A DNA stretch of 64,000 bases from Porphyromonadaceae bacterium UBA7555. Its GTDB lineage: Bacteria > Bacteroidota > Bacteroidia > Bacteroidales > Muribaculaceae. Shown here in pieces: positions 10,510 to 20,013 of the stretch (position 1 is the first letter of the stretch; the number at the start of each line of letters is the position of its first letter). The position numbers and the translations under genes were made by a program. Where the stretch lies: NCBI GenBank assembly GCA_002478045.1, contig DLLT01000022.1:1-64000 (forward strand), written 5' to 3'. Below the pieces are notes generated by a model. That model saw nothing but the letters and a program-made list of their open reading frames with translations, was not told the DNA's origin and made no database searches.

Positions 10510-11634
10510 ATGAGATTTGCCGATATTCCGGGACATAGTGATATCAAGCACGATCTCGTACAAATGGCCGATAGCGGGCGGCTGCCGCATGCACTGCTGC
10601 TCGAAGGACCCGAAGGCTGCGGCAAATTTGCCTTAGCTCGTGCATTGGCTCAGTATATCCAATGCGACAACCGACACGATGGCGACAGCTGCGGAATATG
10701 TCCGGCATGTCGTCAGCATCAGGCGCACCAATTTATAGACACGCTCTACTCTTTCCCCGTAGCCAAGAAAAACAGCAAGCCCACCATTAGCGATGACTTC
10801 CGACAGGAATTCAGCACCTTTATGGATCAGAATCCGTTTATGGACTTCGACCGATGGCCGGCAATGCTGGACAACACTAACGCCCAGCCCAAATTCTATG
10901 TCGAGGAAGGCAACGAACTCATACGCCGACTGTCCTACACCGCCCACTCGTCGCGCTACAAGACCGTACTGATGTGGCTGCCCGAGCGTATGAACGAGGA
11001 TACAGCCAATAAGATGCTGAAAATAGTCGAGGAACCCTACCCCGACACTTTGTTCATTATGACCTCGGACAATCCTCGCGAGATACTGCCTACAATATAC
11101 TCACGTGTACAGCGCATAAAGGTCCACCGCTATAGCGATACCGAAGTGGCCGAGTACATCACCGGCGTCACTTCACTGGATCCGGCGGCGGCAATGCGTG
11201 TAGCGGTATTGGCGCAAGGCAGTATGAATCGCGCACTTGCACTGAGCGCAATGCACGATGACACCGACAAATATCTTGAATGGTTCAAGAGCCTGATGCG
11301 CAATGCTTACAAAAGAGACGTGCGTGCGCTCAAGGCCTGGTCCATCGAAGTCGCTGCCGAAAAACGCGAAGGCATACTGCGCTTCCTCGCATATTGCAGC
11401 CGAATGGTACGCGAAAATTTTATCAACAACTTACACGACTCACGCCTCAATGTTATGACAGATCGTGAAAGCGAGTTCAGCATACGATTCTCGCCGTTCA
11501 TCAACGAGAAAAACGCCGTAGGTCTCTTCCAAACCATCAATAATGCCGCCGCTGACATCGCAGCCAATGCCAACGCCAAGATTGTCCTTTTCGACATCAC
11601 CATCACAGTAATTCTACTGCTTATCAAGAAATAA
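10510..11634 (+). CDS. holB: DNA polymerase III delta'-like clamp loader subunit
   Basis: AAA+ protein of the clamp loader, which opens the sliding clamp on DNA. It has the N-terminal HSDIKHDLVQMADSGRLPHALLLEGPEGCGKFALA with a P-loop-like segment. The zinc module is C-x8-C-x2-C-x2-C (residues about 51-66), and the sensor-like region KMLKIVEEPYPDTLFIMTSDNPREILPTIYSRVQ is the usual 'LLKxLEEPP' block of delta' and gamma. Length 374. Compared with DnaX it is short and lacks the C-terminal tau domain. Start ATG 10510, 5 nt after mlaF. The GCGKF P-loop is non-canonical (no T/S after K), which suggests weak or no ATP hydrolysis, common for delta'. Confidence 0.85.
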   Translation: MRFADIPGHSDIKHDLVQMADSGRLPHALLLEGPEGCGKFALARALAQYIQCDNRHDGDSCGICPACRQHQAHQFIDTLYSFPVAKKNSKPTISDDFRQEFSTFMDQNPFMDFDRWPAMLDNTNAQPKFYVEEGNELIRRLSYTAHSSRYKTVLMWLPERMNEDTANKMLKIVEEPYPDTLFIMTSDNPREILPTIYSRVQRIKVHRYSDTEVAEYITGVTSLDPAAAMRVAVLAQGSMNRALALSAMHDDTDKYLEWFKSLMRNAYKRDVRALKAWSIEVAAEKREGILRFLAYCSRMVRENFINNLHDSRLNVMTDRESEFSIRFSPFINEKNAVGLFQTINNAAADIAANANAKIVLFDITITVILLLIKK

Positions 11635-11737
11635 TACATATACAACAAGACGCTGCCGGACAACATGGCTGCAAAAATAGACAGCAGCGCATCGGATACT
11701 CCAAACACCTCATCACTGACATTCCATCCAAACAGAT

Positions 11738-14700
11738 ATGACTAAAGACAATAGGTTTCTGCGTCGCGTGGCACGTTACATCGCCACCACCGGCGAGACT
11801 AGCGGCGGTATTCGCGATATGAGCCGCACCTGGATGATATTTCCAAACAAACGCAGCATCATATTTGCCCGTACATACCTAAAAGACGCATTGACAGGCC
11901 CTACGGTTATGCCCAAAATGATGACCCTTACAGCATTTATGGAGAAAACTTCCGGGCTCACCGAAGTCATGTCTATTGAGGCTTTATTCGAACTATACGA
12001 CTCTTACCGCCACGTCTTCCGTCAAGCCGGGGGCAGCCCCGACAAGGTGCTCGGCTTTGATGCTTTTGCGCATCCGGGTAAGATGATACTCAACGATTTC
12101 AGTGATGTAGACGCATATCTCATCAATCCGGAGCAACTGTTTATCAACCTCAAGCGTTACAAGGAAATCAAGAGCAATTTCCTCACTCCCGAGCAAAAGC
12201 AAGCGGTACAAAGTATTCTGGGCTGTATTCCCGAAGGCGATGACGACCACTTTTGGCGTCATATAAACTACGGAGAAAATGGCGCTGACGGAGAGGCGGA
12301 CGAAAAGGGCAAAAATACCGAGAGTATCCAATTCCGCTTTGTTCGGCTATGGTCTATTATGCTCGAATTGTACCGACATTATACCACCCGACTTGCTGAC
12401 GAAGGCTGCGGACTCAAGGGTCAGATACAGCGCGTAACCGCTGACAAGATACGTGCTCAAGACCCTGAGAGTACTCCTTACGACCAAGTATGTTTTGTCG
12501 GCATTGATGGCTCCACAGTCGCCATACAAAAGATTTTCGAGATCCTACGCGACCGCCGAGAAGCGATATTCTTCTGGGACACTGTAGAATGTCTACCGGA
12601 GCAAGCACGTGATGCGGACAATACCACACTGCGACGTCTGCGTACTCTCGTGTCCGAATATCCTATGCCTGAGGGCTTCGAGCGCATCAGAGAATGGAAG
12701 ATACCCGAAATCCATATCCTCGGCGTGCCATCCAAGACAATGCAGGCCAAATACGTGGGCAACGTCTTGGAAGACCTGTCCAAACAGCGCGATGGGCGCC
12801 GTCGTGTGCTCAACCGTCGCGCCGACAATACAGCCGTGGTCATGCCCGACAGCACCCTGCTCACCCCGTTGATGTATTCCATCAATCCCGAAATACAACC
12901 GCTGAATGTCACTATGGGACTTCCGTGCCGACTGACGCCTTTCGCCTCGCTGATACGCCGCATCGTATCCATGCACCTCAACGCTCGCAGGCGCAACAAC
13001 ACCTGGACCTTCTACCGCGGCGACATCGAAGCACTGACTTACAACTACTATGCACAGCTCATTTCGCCCAAGGACTGCATAGCTCTGCGCGATATGCTCA
13101 AAGATTGTCAGTTCACATATACATCTGAAAAGCTAAAGAGCACAACGCCGCAACTTGCGCCTATATTCGAGGAAGTGGACGATGACCGCGATATATCGCA
13201 AGTCGAACGATATTTCACTAACGTCCTCGACACCATTACACTACAACTGGCACGCGCTCGCGCAGCACAAGTCACAGCAGAGGCCGCCCAGACTGACGAT
13301 ACCACCCCTATGCCGAACGATGTCGCAGCAAACGTTTCGGCTCAAATTGGCATGGACGATGCTGAGGACGATCAGCGAGACGGTATCGGCGTATCTTCGT
13401 ATGAGTTGCGTATACTTCAAGCATACCGCGATGCTATGCATTCCGTATTCAAGATGGCTCGCCGATACAACATTGAGCCGGGCGAAAGGAACTACTTTAT
13501 CATGGTGGAACGCATCTTCGGTGTACTCAATCTCAATTTCAGCGGGACACCTCTAAGCGGCATTCAAATTATGGGCGTACTTGAAACCCGTGACCTCGAT
13601 TTCGACAACGTTATTGTTATGTCCGCCAACGAGCGCGTATTCCCGCGTCGCCATCTGCTGCGCTCCATCATTCCGCCCAACCTTAGAGCCGGATACGGAT
13701 TACCCACGGCGGCCGATATCGAAAGTCAATACGGGTACTTTCTTTTCCGCCTACTCAACTGCACTCGTCGCGCCTACTTCGTATACGACTCTCGTGTAGG
13801 ACAAGCCGGTTCGGGCGAAATCACCAGATACTTACTGCAACTATGTCACGTCCTACCCAAGGACAAAGTACGCCATAAACAACTGCGCCCGGAACTGCAA
13901 ATGACTCAGCCCCGTAAGGTCGAAATGCCAAAAGACGACTTTGTGCGCTCGCGGCTGAAGGTATTCAACAGCGATCCGGCACACGGAGGTAAGTATTTAT
14001 CTCCCTCAGCGCTCAAGCACTATCTTGCTTGTCCTTTGATGTTCTTCTTGGGTAGCATCTGCGGCTATAAAGACGACGACGAGGTGACGCCTTATATCTC
14101 GGCTTCGACTTACGGCACCATCGTACACGCCGTGCTGCAAGACATCTTTGAAGCGCGCAAAGATATCATCATCACCAAGGCTGTTATCGATGATATACTT
14201 AAAGAGAAGACCCATGACGACATCAAGCTGATTGTATCCATCAAAATAAATCAAATATACTACAACAATCGTTACGAAAAAGGCGGATACGACGCTATGC
14301 CCGGCGAGGGACAACTTATGTCCGATTTCATCACTATGCTTATCAAACGGCAGCTCGAAAAGGAACGCACCAAGACACCCTTCGTGTTCAAGGCCGCCGA
14401 ATTCGAATTCCAATACCGATGGAATATCAGTAACGACACCGCGTTGAATTTCAAGGGTATCATCGACCGCATAGACCTAATAAACGAACCTGGCGACGAG
14501 CGCCCGGATGACTGCATAGAACGCTACGACAAACTCCGTTTCATTGACTACAAAACCGGTAATGATAAACGCAATGCGACAAGTGTTGCACATCTCTTCG
14601 ACAGCGACCCACAAAAACGCAACGATGCCATATTCCAACTGCTGACATACGCTCACGCCTTTGAGTGTATGGTAAGAGATAATCCATCAGATGCTTTGGT

Positions 14701-15040
14701 CAATAAAAATGTACACTTTGCAGACAACGCCGAATTCGACTGGATTCGTCGAGCAGAACCGTCAGAACGCGGCATCAAGCCCGAAATATACCTCATACGA
14801 AAGTCTTTCACCGATGACCTTGACCCGGATGTGGATCAAATTAAGGTGGGTGGCAGAAAAGCAAATCCGCTACAATCGCATCAACAAGACGAAGTTGCAG
14901 CGTTTATGGAAAAGTTCGAGGAAATTATCTGCAGAATTTTTGATGACCATACACCTTTTACTCAAACCGAGAATCAGAGCAACTGTACCTACTGTGCATT
15001 CTTGAAATTATGCGATCGTAAGGTCAAATCTCAGTGGTAA
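11738..15040 (+). CDS. AddB-like PD-(D/E)XK nuclease / inactive helicase subunit with Fe-S staple
   Basis: An 1100-residue protein of the AddB type, part of the AddAB helicase-nuclease that processes double-strand breaks for RecA. The N-terminus (WMIFPNKRSIIFARTYL) sits where a helicase Walker A would be but has no GxGKT, so the helicase fold is probably inactive. A middle SF1-like region includes LETRDLDFDNVIVMSANERVFP. The C-terminal nuclease has LSPSALKHYLACP (C765), GTIVHAVLQDIFE, GIIDRID and FIDYKTG. Cysteines C1083, C1086 and C1092 form C-x2-C-x5-C which, with C765, match the iron-sulfur staple of AddB nucleases. No AddA partner is in the window. hemW follows with no gap. Confidence 0.82.
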   Translation: MTKDNRFLRRVARYIATTGETSGGIRDMSRTWMIFPNKRSIIFARTYLKDALTGPTVMPKMMTLTAFMEKTSGLTEVMSIEALFELYDSYRHVFRQAGGSPDKVLGFDAFAHPGKMILNDFSDVDAYLINPEQLFINLKRYKEIKSNFLTPEQKQAVQSILGCIPEGDDDHFWRHINYGENGADGEADEKGKNTESIQFRFVRLWSIMLELYRHYTTRLADEGCGLKGQIQRVTADKIRAQDPESTPYDQVCFVGIDGSTVAIQKIFEILRDRREAIFFWDTVECLPEQARDADNTTLRRLRTLVSEYPMPEGFERIREWKIPEIHILGVPSKTMQAKYVGNVLEDLSKQRDGRRRVLNRRADNTAVVMPDSTLLTPLMYSINPEIQPLNVTMGLPCRLTPFASLIRRIVSMHLNARRRNNTWTFYRGDIEALTYNYYAQLISPKDCIALRDMLKDCQFTYTSEKLKSTTPQLAPIFEEVDDDRDISQVERYFTNVLDTITLQLARARAAQVTAEAAQTDDTTPMPNDVAANVSAQIGMDDAEDDQRDGIGVSSYELRILQAYRDAMHSVFKMARRYNIEPGERNYFIMVERIFGVLNLNFSGTPLSGIQIMGVLETRDLDFDNVIVMSANERVFPRRHLLRSIIPPNLRAGYGLPTAADIESQYGYFLFRLLNCTRRAYFVYDSRVGQAGSGEITRYLLQLCHVLPKDKVRHKQLRPELQMTQPRKVEMPKDDFVRSRLKVFNSDPAHGGKYLSPSALKHYLACPLMFFLGSICGYKDDDEVTPYISASTYGTIVHAVLQDIFEARKDIIITKAVIDDILKEKTHDDIKLIVSIKINQIYYNNRYEKGGYDAMPGEGQLMSDFITMLIKRQLEKERTKTPFVFKAAEFEFQYRWNISNDTALNFKGIIDRIDLINEPGDERPDDCIERYDKLRFIDYKTGNDKRNATSVAHLFDSDPQKRNDAIFQLLTYAHAFECMVRDNPSDALVNKNVHFADNAEFDWIRRAEPSERGIKPEIYLIRKSFTDDLDPDVDQIKVGGRKANPLQSHQQDEVAAFMEKFEEIICRIFDDHTPFTQTENQSNCTYCAFLKLCDRKVKSQW

Positions 15041-16135
15041 ATGGCAGGAATATACATACATATACCATTCTGTCACAGCAAATGCGCCTACTGCGACTTC
15101 TACTCGATGCCGAACACTCGCTATGACGAGGAATACGTACAGGCGCTGATTGTCGAATGGCAAATACGTCGTTACGAAGTGTCCGGGCCATTTGAAACGG
15201 TATATATCGGCGGTGGTACACCTTCGATACTTGCACCGGCGCAATTGCAACGTATTATTGAGGTGCTTCCGACTCAAGGATTGCGCGAATTCACACTCGA
15301 AGCCAATCCTGAAGACGTCACACTTGACAAAGTCATGGCCTGGCGTGATATGGGCATCAACCGTATCAGTATGGGCATACAAAGTCTTGATGATGAATGT
15401 CTGAAGCGTATCGGGCGACGTCACGACAGTGTCACGGCACTGCGTGCGGTGGAAACCCTGCAAGATGCCGGAATTACCGAAATAAGCCTTGATGTAATCT
15501 ATGGACTTCCCGGACAGGACCTTGATTCGTGGCGTACGACGTTGGACACGCTCATCAAGCGACGCCCGCAACACCTATCGGCCTATGCTTTGTCTGTCGA
15601 ACCGGGTACACGCCTATACTCAGCTGCCACTGCTGGCAAATGGATTCCTGCCGACGACGAGACCTACGCCCGAATGTACGACATATTATGCGAAGACACT
15701 GCCCACGCCGGATACACACATTACGAAATCTCCAATTTTGCACTTCCGGGACACTCCGCAATACACAATTCGCACTACTGGGATATGACACCTTATATCG
15801 GTCTCGGGCCGGGAGCTCATAGCTGGGACGGACGCACAAGGCGCGTCAACGCCCCCGACCTTACACAGTATCTCATAAATCTCGCCGCGAGACACACCGC
15901 ATACGACACCGAAGCCGAAAGTGATGCCGACCGTGTCAACGATATGATATTCACCGCGCTGCGTACTGACAAAGGTTTGGACATCCAACGTCTGCCCGAG
16001 CCTTTTCGCCACGAGTTCGAAAGTCTGGCCGCACATTGCTGCGACTTGATACACAATGAGGCAACCGTACGCATTCCACAAAACAAATGGCTGGTGAGCG
16101 ATGCTATAATACGCGATCTACTTGTCGGACAATAG
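15041..16135 (+). CDS. hemW: HemW-type radical SAM protein (coproporphyrinogen oxidase-like, heme chaperone family)
   Basis: Begins at the base after the addB-like stop codon, so the two are coupled. The radical SAM cluster motif C-x3-C-x2-C is at C11, C15 and C18 (IPFCHSKCAYC). It is followed by YIGGGTPSIL, TLEANPEDVT, NRISMGIQSLDDECLKRIGRRH and DVIYGLPGQ, all typical of HemN/HemW. Length 364 fits HemW; true HemN is about 450 and has a longer N-terminus. HemW binds heme and probably delivers it, and does not oxidise coproporphyrinogen; annotations as HemN in short proteins like this are usually wrong. Confidence 0.9.
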   Translation: MAGIYIHIPFCHSKCAYCDFYSMPNTRYDEEYVQALIVEWQIRRYEVSGPFETVYIGGGTPSILAPAQLQRIIEVLPTQGLREFTLEANPEDVTLDKVMAWRDMGINRISMGIQSLDDECLKRIGRRHDSVTALRAVETLQDAGITEISLDVIYGLPGQDLDSWRTTLDTLIKRRPQHLSAYALSVEPGTRLYSAATAGKWIPADDETYARMYDILCEDTAHAGYTHYEISNFALPGHSAIHNSHYWDMTPYIGLGPGAHSWDGRTRRVNAPDLTQYLINLAARHTAYDTEAESDADRVNDMIFTALRTDKGLDIQRLPEPFRHEFESLAAHCCDLIHNEATVRIPQNKWLVSDAIIRDLLVGQ

Positions 16136-16262
16136 CCGTTTTTGGACACATCCACTCCTCATTGAGCGATGCCCATCAGCACTTGGAGCTGCGTTGTGTT
16201 CTACTCAATACCAACACCACATCGCACCATTTGACATTATAAGTCGGGCCGTAAAACGTTGT

Positions 16263-16736
16263 TCAGTCGTGATGATACGGCAGACCCTTGATTATGGTCA
16301 CGGCTCGATACAATTGCTCGGCAAAAAACATTCGCGCCATCTCGTGAGTCAGAGTCATTGGCGACAGCGCCAGACGCCCATCGGCACGAGCATACACTGC
16401 CGACGAAAAGCCGTACGGCCCCCCTATGACAAAAACTAAATTGCGCTGTAACGTCAGCATCTTGCGCTGAACATCGTCAGCAAATTCTCGCGATGTAAGC
16501 ATCTTTCCGCGTTCGTCCAAAAGTATTACGCAGTCGCCGGGAGCTATAGCCGCAAGTATACGCTGTCCCTCAATTCCCTTCTGCTTTTCCTCGCTCATTG
16601 AACGTGTAGTCTTGACATCAGCCAATTCGCGGTACTCGAAAGGCATAAAATGACCTATGCGTTCCACCATCTTTTCGGTGACCGCACGCAGTGACGCATC
16701 AGCCATAGTACCAACTGCCATTAGTATCGTTTTCAT
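16263..16736 (-). CDS. rlmH: 23S rRNA (pseudouridine-1915 N3)-methyltransferase RlmH
   Basis: A 157-residue SPOUT methyltransferase that modifies helix 69 of 23S rRNA on the assembled ribosome. The family landmarks are clear: LLDERGK in the middle, VFVIGGPYG as the knotted SAM-binding loop, LSPMTLTHEMAR and the C-terminal QLYRAVTIIKGLPYHH. Length and ends match the family. The gene is convergent with hemW across 127 nt without an obvious terminator and lies 132 nt downstream of the phosphoethanolamine transferase gene on the same strand. Confidence 0.97.
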   Translation of the reverse strand: MKTILMAVGTMADASLRAVTEKMVERIGHFMPFEYRELADVKTTRSMSEEKQKGIEGQRILAAIAPGDCVILLDERGKMLTSREFADDVQRKMLTLQRNLVFVIGGPYGFSSAVYARADGRLALSPMTLTHEMARMFFAEQLYRAVTIIKGLPYHHD

Positions 16737-16868
16737 TCTCAGTATGTCTTATTCGTTACTGCATCTACTTGTGAGACAAGGTTTCATCATCAAACACCAT
16801 TAAGGTGCACTTTGGAGCCATGATGGGACAATTGTCCATTCCTTATCCTTGTATCAACCAAGATACGG

Positions 16869-18611
16869 TCAATCCTCCGGAACAACCGGAAACCCATGAC
16901 GTCGCATTTGCTCAAAGTCGGGAGTGCGCAAGCCCGAACGGCTCATCATTATTGATTCGTTGTAATCGTTGAGATAGCGAGCCTCTGGTGAGCGATACAT
17001 CCCTGACATCACCGACAACGATGGGTCATACAAAGGACTATCTATGCCTGCCATATCAAGAATAGTATGGAAAAGGCTACGCGTGGATGATATATAGCGA
17101 TGGGCATTGCGTTGCATAGCCTTAATCTTTTCGGGGAACAACGCGGCGTACTCGCCGGAAGTCCACAACAGCATAGGCACATGCAACTGGTAATATGTAG
17201 GCGTCGGGGAAGCATGCAAAAAGCGTCCGCGAGCATCGTCAAAAATATCCTCGCCGTGGTCCGAAGTATAGACCATCACGGCAGGTACATTCAAGGAATC
17301 AAGTGCCAAAATAACCTTATCCAACAATTTGTCCGTATAGACTATGGTATTGTCATAGGCGTTGACCAAGTCGGGACGATTATGCACCGAAGCTCCGGAA
17401 GCGCGGTCGTCAAGGAATACGGCATCCTCGCGCGGATAGCGCTTGTTATACTCAAAATGCGATCCGTATGTATGCAGCACAACAAACACTTTATTAGATG
17501 GCGAAGTCTCGAGTATACGCTGCATAGGCGCCAGCAAGTTGCAGTCCAATTGCGGACCTCCATCATCAGAGATGTAATGCACCGTACGTGCTTCGGCACC
17601 ATAATATTCTATGTATGAGTGATTACGATGTTGGTTTGACAAAAATGCCGTATGGTAGCCCAAATCGTTGAAGGCCGCCAAGGCACTACGCGTATGCGCC
17701 ACCGAATCGCCGAAAGTTTCGGGCGTCAGATAGCTCAAGAGCATAGGTACACTCTTGTGTGTAGTGTTGATTTCGCTGAGCACCCGGTCAAAAGTGTAGA
17801 TGTCGGTACGCCGGCTCAATCTCGGATTGGTTGGACGAGTATAGCCCATGATCTGCCAATTGTCGGCACGAGAGGTTTCGCCCAACACCAGCACATACAC
17901 CTCGCGCATTTCTTTGGGACGTGTCGATGCCGGATGATAGCTGAACATATTTGAGGTAGTGTAATACTTTAGGGATTCGTGTGTACGTTGTACAGCCGTT
18001 ACCATATTCTCGCAAACATTATACGGAAATATCTGGCGACGAGGATGATAGTCGTTATCTATCAACCAAGTCCCTATTAAAGAAAGCACTCCAAGTACGA
18101 CCAGACTGATGCCGGCACGACGGCAACGCAGTAGGATCTGTACCGGTGCATAGTGGTGCTTGACCGCCAAGTATATCCCTGCCATAATGCAAGGCAAGTA
18201 TATGATGCACACCGTGAAGATGGCCATCTTCAGATTTGATAGCAACTCGGTAGCCTCGCTCACGTTGGTAGTCACCAGATTGAGGAACATATCCACAGCA
18301 ATAATGCTCTCTCCGTAAAGATACAGCAATACAACTTGGAATGCGCCGAGAATCATAAGCAGCAGCATCAGTAAAATCGTACGTCCTATACGTATCGATA
18401 GACCGACCAATATATAGTACACACCCAAAGGCAGTAAAATATTGGTAATCTTGGATCCAAGGCTGTCACTCTCGGTGATTACAAGTCCGATATTAGGGAC
18501 TATCAACACTATGGGAAGTGCTACCGCCCAAAATCCGGGCGAAAGAACCAACTGCCATAACGCTCGAGCCTTATCTTTGAAATACGTGGTAATCTTCGAA
18601 ATCATTGCCAT
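16869..18611 (-). CDS. EptA-type phosphoethanolamine transferase (sulfatase fold)
   Basis: Inner-membrane enzyme of the family that transfers phosphoethanolamine from phosphatidylethanolamine to lipid A or another envelope glycan. Five hydrophobic helices occupy roughly residues 25-185, then a periplasmic alkaline-phosphatase-like domain. The catalytic block VLGETSRADNW has the metal ligand E245 and the nucleophile T246; the later metal site is TSDHGED. Also visible are THKSVPMLLSYLTPE and VLHTYGSHFEYNKRYP. Length 580 is slightly above EptA (about 545). ATG codons lie at 18611 and 18605. Which acceptor it decorates, and whether it affects polymyxin sensitivity, is not readable. It lies 144 nt behind the outer membrane protein gene on the same strand. 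Confidence 0.9.
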   Translation of the reverse strand: MAMISKITTYFKDKARALWQLVLSPGFWAVALPIVLIVPNIGLVITESDSLGSKITNILLPLGVYYILVGLSIRIGRTILLMLLLMILGAFQVVLLYLYGESIIAVDMFLNLVTTNVSEATELLSNLKMAIFTVCIIYLPCIMAGIYLAVKHHYAPVQILLRCRRAGISLVVLGVLSLIGTWLIDNDYHPRRQIFPYNVCENMVTAVQRTHESLKYYTTSNMFSYHPASTRPKEMREVYVLVLGETSRADNWQIMGYTRPTNPRLSRRTDIYTFDRVLSEINTTHKSVPMLLSYLTPETFGDSVAHTRSALAAFNDLGYHTAFLSNQHRNHSYIEYYGAEARTVHYISDDGGPQLDCNLLAPMQRILETSPSNKVFVVLHTYGSHFEYNKRYPREDAVFLDDRASGASVHNRPDLVNAYDNTIVYTDKLLDKVILALDSLNVPAVMVYTSDHGEDIFDDARGRFLHASPTPTYYQLHVPMLLWTSGEYAALFPEKIKAMQRNAHRYISSTRSLFHTILDMAGIDSPLYDPSLSVMSGMYRSPEARYLNDYNESIMMSRSGLRTPDFEQMRRHGFPVVPED

Positions 18612-18755
18612 TATATGTTGTACTTGCTGTTGTACTTACATTCAGTTTAACTCGGAAGCGCAATTCACGCCACTACTACTTATTATTTCTTACAACTCGG
18701 CCTTCATTGTTTACGCTCGTAGTGCTTGCGACACATTATCTTCGGCGTTAAGCGC

Positions 18756-19940
18756 TCAGAATGCTTCGTTGATACTGAAATTTATGCCTTTTTCGCCACG
18801 GCCGAAGCCCACATCAAGACGTACGTTCACCCTCTTCTTGAACTCCCAACGGTATCCGATACCACCATTGGGCAAGACCTTATTAAGTCGTAACGCCGAG
18901 AAATGAGGGAATACCGTGCCGGCTCCTATCCATACCACGATGCCGTTGCGACGCCACACGTGCTGACGCAATTCGACAGTCGCATCCATGACACATTTGT
19001 CACGATAACGGCCCTCGTAATATCCTCGCATGTAATGCGAACCGCCAAAAGTGGACATCATGCTCCATGGCGTATCTCCATACGTAAATCGTGCATGCAC
19101 CATAGGCGCTATCACTGCTCCGCGCCATGCCCGGCAGTATACTGCCGCTATGGCTTCGGTGTATGAAAATGCGTACTTATTGCCCATGAATGATGGGTTG
19201 AAAATCTGGTCAACCTTGACATATACCCCGCTATACGCATTTGGTGCGAAGTCACGCGAATCTAACATCAAAGTCAAGCCCAGACCTGTGGTGTAAGTCT
19301 TGTCGTCCTGTCCGCACAACAACTCGGGATTGTCCACGCGTCGGGCATTGGCATAAGTAAAAATTCCCGAAGGGCCTAAAAAGACATTGGGGCCCAGACG
19401 CACTACATAATCCAGTTTCAATCGAGCTTCCAGACGCTTGAACACGCTTTCATTGGCATCTTCACGTCCCATATCGTATCCGATGCCCCACATCTTGTCC
19501 TTAAAGGAATAGAAATATGCGTCATATATCAGACGCATCCGATCCTTGGGAAAGATATGTATGCCTTCGGCACCGATATTATAATATTGGTGAGTGGCAA
19601 CGTCAAACTTCAGCGAAATATTGGACTTGGGGGTTACAGTATCCGTACGCCACTGCTTGCCGGCAGTATATAGACCGGAGCCAATGATGCCTATGCCGAA
19701 TCCTGTTTCCGAAGAGTAATGCGGGCCGCCTATAAAGCTGATATCAAAAGCCTTATCAGGATGCTCCTTGTTCGCATCTGTGAAATAGCTGATTACACGC
19801 TGTATCAATCCCGGTTTCTTGACCAAGGCAGAGTCCGTGACCGCAGTCACCACAACAGTGGTATCACTCGATTCGCTGATGCTTGTATCAGATGCCGCCG
19901 AGGCCACACACGCGTTAAACGCCAGCAGAACGACTGCCAT
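18756..19940 (-). CDS. Outer membrane beta-barrel protein (surface-antigen / Omp85 C-terminal barrel type)
   Basis: 394 residues with a signal peptide (MAVVLLAFNACVASAAS) and a barrel-like body of alternating strands rich in Gly and aromatics. It ends in Phe (INFSINEAF), as do substrates of the BAM machine. Segments such as GLGLTLMLDSRDFAPNAYSGVYVKV and FGGSHYMRGYYEGRYRDK resemble the C-terminal barrel of Omp85/surface-antigen (D15) proteins, where an RGY or RGF motif sits in the pore loop; no POTRA domains are present. I place the start at 19940, not at in-frame ATG 20012, because the promoter (-7 at 19982-19989) lies between them. Specific function unknown. Confidence 0.8.
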   Translation of the reverse strand: MAVVLLAFNACVASAASDTSISESSDTTVVVTAVTDSALVKKPGLIQRVISYFTDANKEHPDKAFDISFIGGPHYSSETGFGIGIIGSGLYTAGKQWRTDTVTPKSNISLKFDVATHQYYNIGAEGIHIFPKDRMRLIYDAYFYSFKDKMWGIGYDMGREDANESVFKRLEARLKLDYVVRLGPNVFLGPSGIFTYANARRVDNPELLCGQDDKTYTTGLGLTLMLDSRDFAPNAYSGVYVKVDQIFNPSFMGNKYAFSYTEAIAAVYCRAWRGAVIAPMVHARFTYGDTPWSMMSTFGGSHYMRGYYEGRYRDKCVMDATVELRQHVWRRNGIVVWIGAGTVFPHFSALRLNKVLPNGGIGYRWEFKKRVNVRLDVGFGRGEKGINFSINEAF

Positions 19941-19981
19941 TATTCGCCTTTTATATGTACTTATATTTTTCAAAACAGTGG

Positions 19982-20013
19982 CAAAAGTACTAAATATCGC
20001 CCAATTGGCCAAA
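19982..20013 (-). promoter_or_regulatory. Promoter of the outer membrane protein gene, at the edge of the phage remnant
   Basis: On the minus strand the -33 TTTG (20013 to 20010) and -7 TACTTTTG (19989 to 19982) are 20 nt apart. Transcription would begin near 19975, 35 nt before the ATG at 19940. Phage-like coding sequence on the other strand begins directly beyond the -33 box. Confidence 0.75.

Noticed and set aside
19719..20013. N-terminal part of the phage chaperone frame
   Set aside because: Upstream of about 20014 the open frame is antisense to the outer membrane protein gene and its promoter, so it is not part of the phage gene.
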